Origin: Terribacillus saccharophilus
GTDB lineage: Bacteria > Bacillota > Bacilli > Bacillales > Amphibacillaceae
DNA: 64,000 nucleotides
Assembly: GCF_002272745.1 (NCBI RefSeq)
Contig: NZ_NPBD01000002.1
Location: 248,001-312,000 of the forward strand
Direction of reading: 5' to 3'
Position numbers and translations under genes: made by a program
Notes under the pieces: generated by a model
The model's database searches: none
Seen by the model: the letters and a program-made list of their open reading frames with translations, nothing else
What the model was told of the DNA's origin: nothing
In this document: positions 63,522 through 64,000 of the stretch, piece after piece
Numbering within the stretch: the first letter of the stretch is position 1
How the letters are laid out: each line of letters starts with the position of its first letter

Positions 63522-64000
63522 ATGGACTTAGATGGTAAATTGCATAGCTCCTACGCAGCATTGTCTGAAGCTTTTTACACCAAAATGGAACCTAACCCGG
63601 TCAGTGAACCGAAGATGGTGAAATGGAACAATGAGTTGGCAGCTCATCTAGGAATCAAACAGGAAGGTGTACTCGATACGTTGGCGGGCAGCACTTTTCC
63701 TCAGGGAGCAAGTCCGATCGCGCAAGCATACGCAGGTCATCAATTCGGCAATTTCACAATGCTTGGTGACGGACGGGCTATCCTTCTAGGTGAATGGCAA
63801 AACCAGTCAGGGGAGAAAGTGGATATCCAGCTTAAAGGCGCTGGACGTACGCCTTATTCCAGAGGAGGTGACGGTCGTGCTGCACTTGGTCCGATGCTTC
63901 GGGAATATGTGATCAGTGAAGCGATGCACGGTCTTGGTATCCCGACAACACGCAGCTTGGCTGTCGTTGCAACAGGTGAACCTATCTACCGGGAAACCGA
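63522..64000 (+). CDS. selO: SelO/YdiU protein adenylyltransferase, N-terminal part, truncated by window end
   Basis: 159 codons are visible and the frame runs off the window. Pseudokinase-fold AMP transferase; clear family segments are [20 protein letters not shown], then GRAILLGEW, the lysine motif [20 protein letters not shown] and [10 protein letters not shown]. AMPylates redox-related proteins in E. coli. AAAGGAGG precedes ATG 63522. Confidence 0.92.
   Translation, partial: MDLDGKLHSSYAALSEAFYTKMEPNPVSEPKMVKWNNELAAHLGIKQEGVLDTLAGSTFPQGASPIAQAYAGHQFGNFTMLGDGRAILLGEWQNQSGEKVDIQLKGAGRTPYSRGGDGRAALGPMLREYVISEAMHGLGIPTTRSLAVVATGEPIYRET

Overview
The window is a chromosomal segment of a low-to-mid G+C, endospore-forming member of the Bacillaceae. 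The gene order matches the Bacillus subtilis ymf-pgsA-cinA-recA-rny-ymdB-spoVS-miaB-ricA-cotE-mutS-mutL-miaA-hfq-spoVK-hflX-ynbB-glnR-glnA segment, followed by lexA-yneB-ynzC-tkt-sirA-yneF-ccdA-yneI-yneJ, sspP-citB-yneN, yneP-yneQ and plsY-yneT. Spore genes (spoVS, cotE, spoVK, a gerA-type operon, sirA, sspP) confirm a sporulator. Protein sequences look more like the Oceanobacillus/Terribacillus side of the family than B. subtilis itself, but the genus is a guess.

Layout. 1-8.6 kb: end of a nucleoside ABC transporter, the ymfF-ymfH-ymfI set (EF-P modification proteins), ymfJ, ymfK, rodZ, pgsA, cinA. 8.6-12.9 kb: LexA-controlled recA, rny, ymdB, spoVS. 12.9-22.8 kb: miaB, ricA, cotE, mutS-mutL, an M23/peptidoglycan-binding hydrolase, a Dps-like protein, miaA, hfq. 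22.8-32.3 kb: spoVK, a three-gene germinant receptor operon with a sigma-G-like promoter, hflX, ynbB and the nitrogen-controlled glnRA operon with a GlnR/TnrA box. 32.3-37.3 kb: a decayed prophage remnant (integrase fragment, dUTPase pseudogene, XhlA-like protein, holin) bracketed by the true 3' end of glnA and a diverged second copy of that 3' end. It also carries an intact YdaL-like deacetylase gene and a small secreted two-cysteine peptide gene. 37.3-39.9 kb: accessory genes (TetR-SDR pair with a perfect palindromic operator, DUF2188, DUF2513, a small Cys/His protein). 40-44.8 kb: lexA and the divergent SOS operon, tkt, sirA, yneF. 44.8-48.2 kb: accessory cassette (serine hydrolase between twin terminators, RlaP-like nucleotidyltransferase, DUF2512). 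48.2-51.6 kb: ccdA, an orphan mrpB-like gene, yneI, yneJ, a PAS histidine kinase. 51.6-58.4 kb: sspP, citB, yneN, a tandem-AAA protein, yneP, yneQ. 58.4-64 kb: yidD, folE2, plsY, a betaine/ergothioneine-type ABC transporter, yneT and the start of selO.

Most interesting observations: (1) the glnA 3'-end duplication that marks the far end of a prophage scar; (2) a 46-codon secreted two-cysteine peptide gene with its own terminator inside that scar; (3) a 31-residue single-helix membrane peptide under LexA boxes exactly where the cell-division inhibitor yneA normally sits; (4) a Dps-like protein in which key ferroxidase ligands are replaced by lysines; (5) an orphan MrpB-like subunit overlapping yneI. 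No rRNA, tRNA or CRISPR array was seen.
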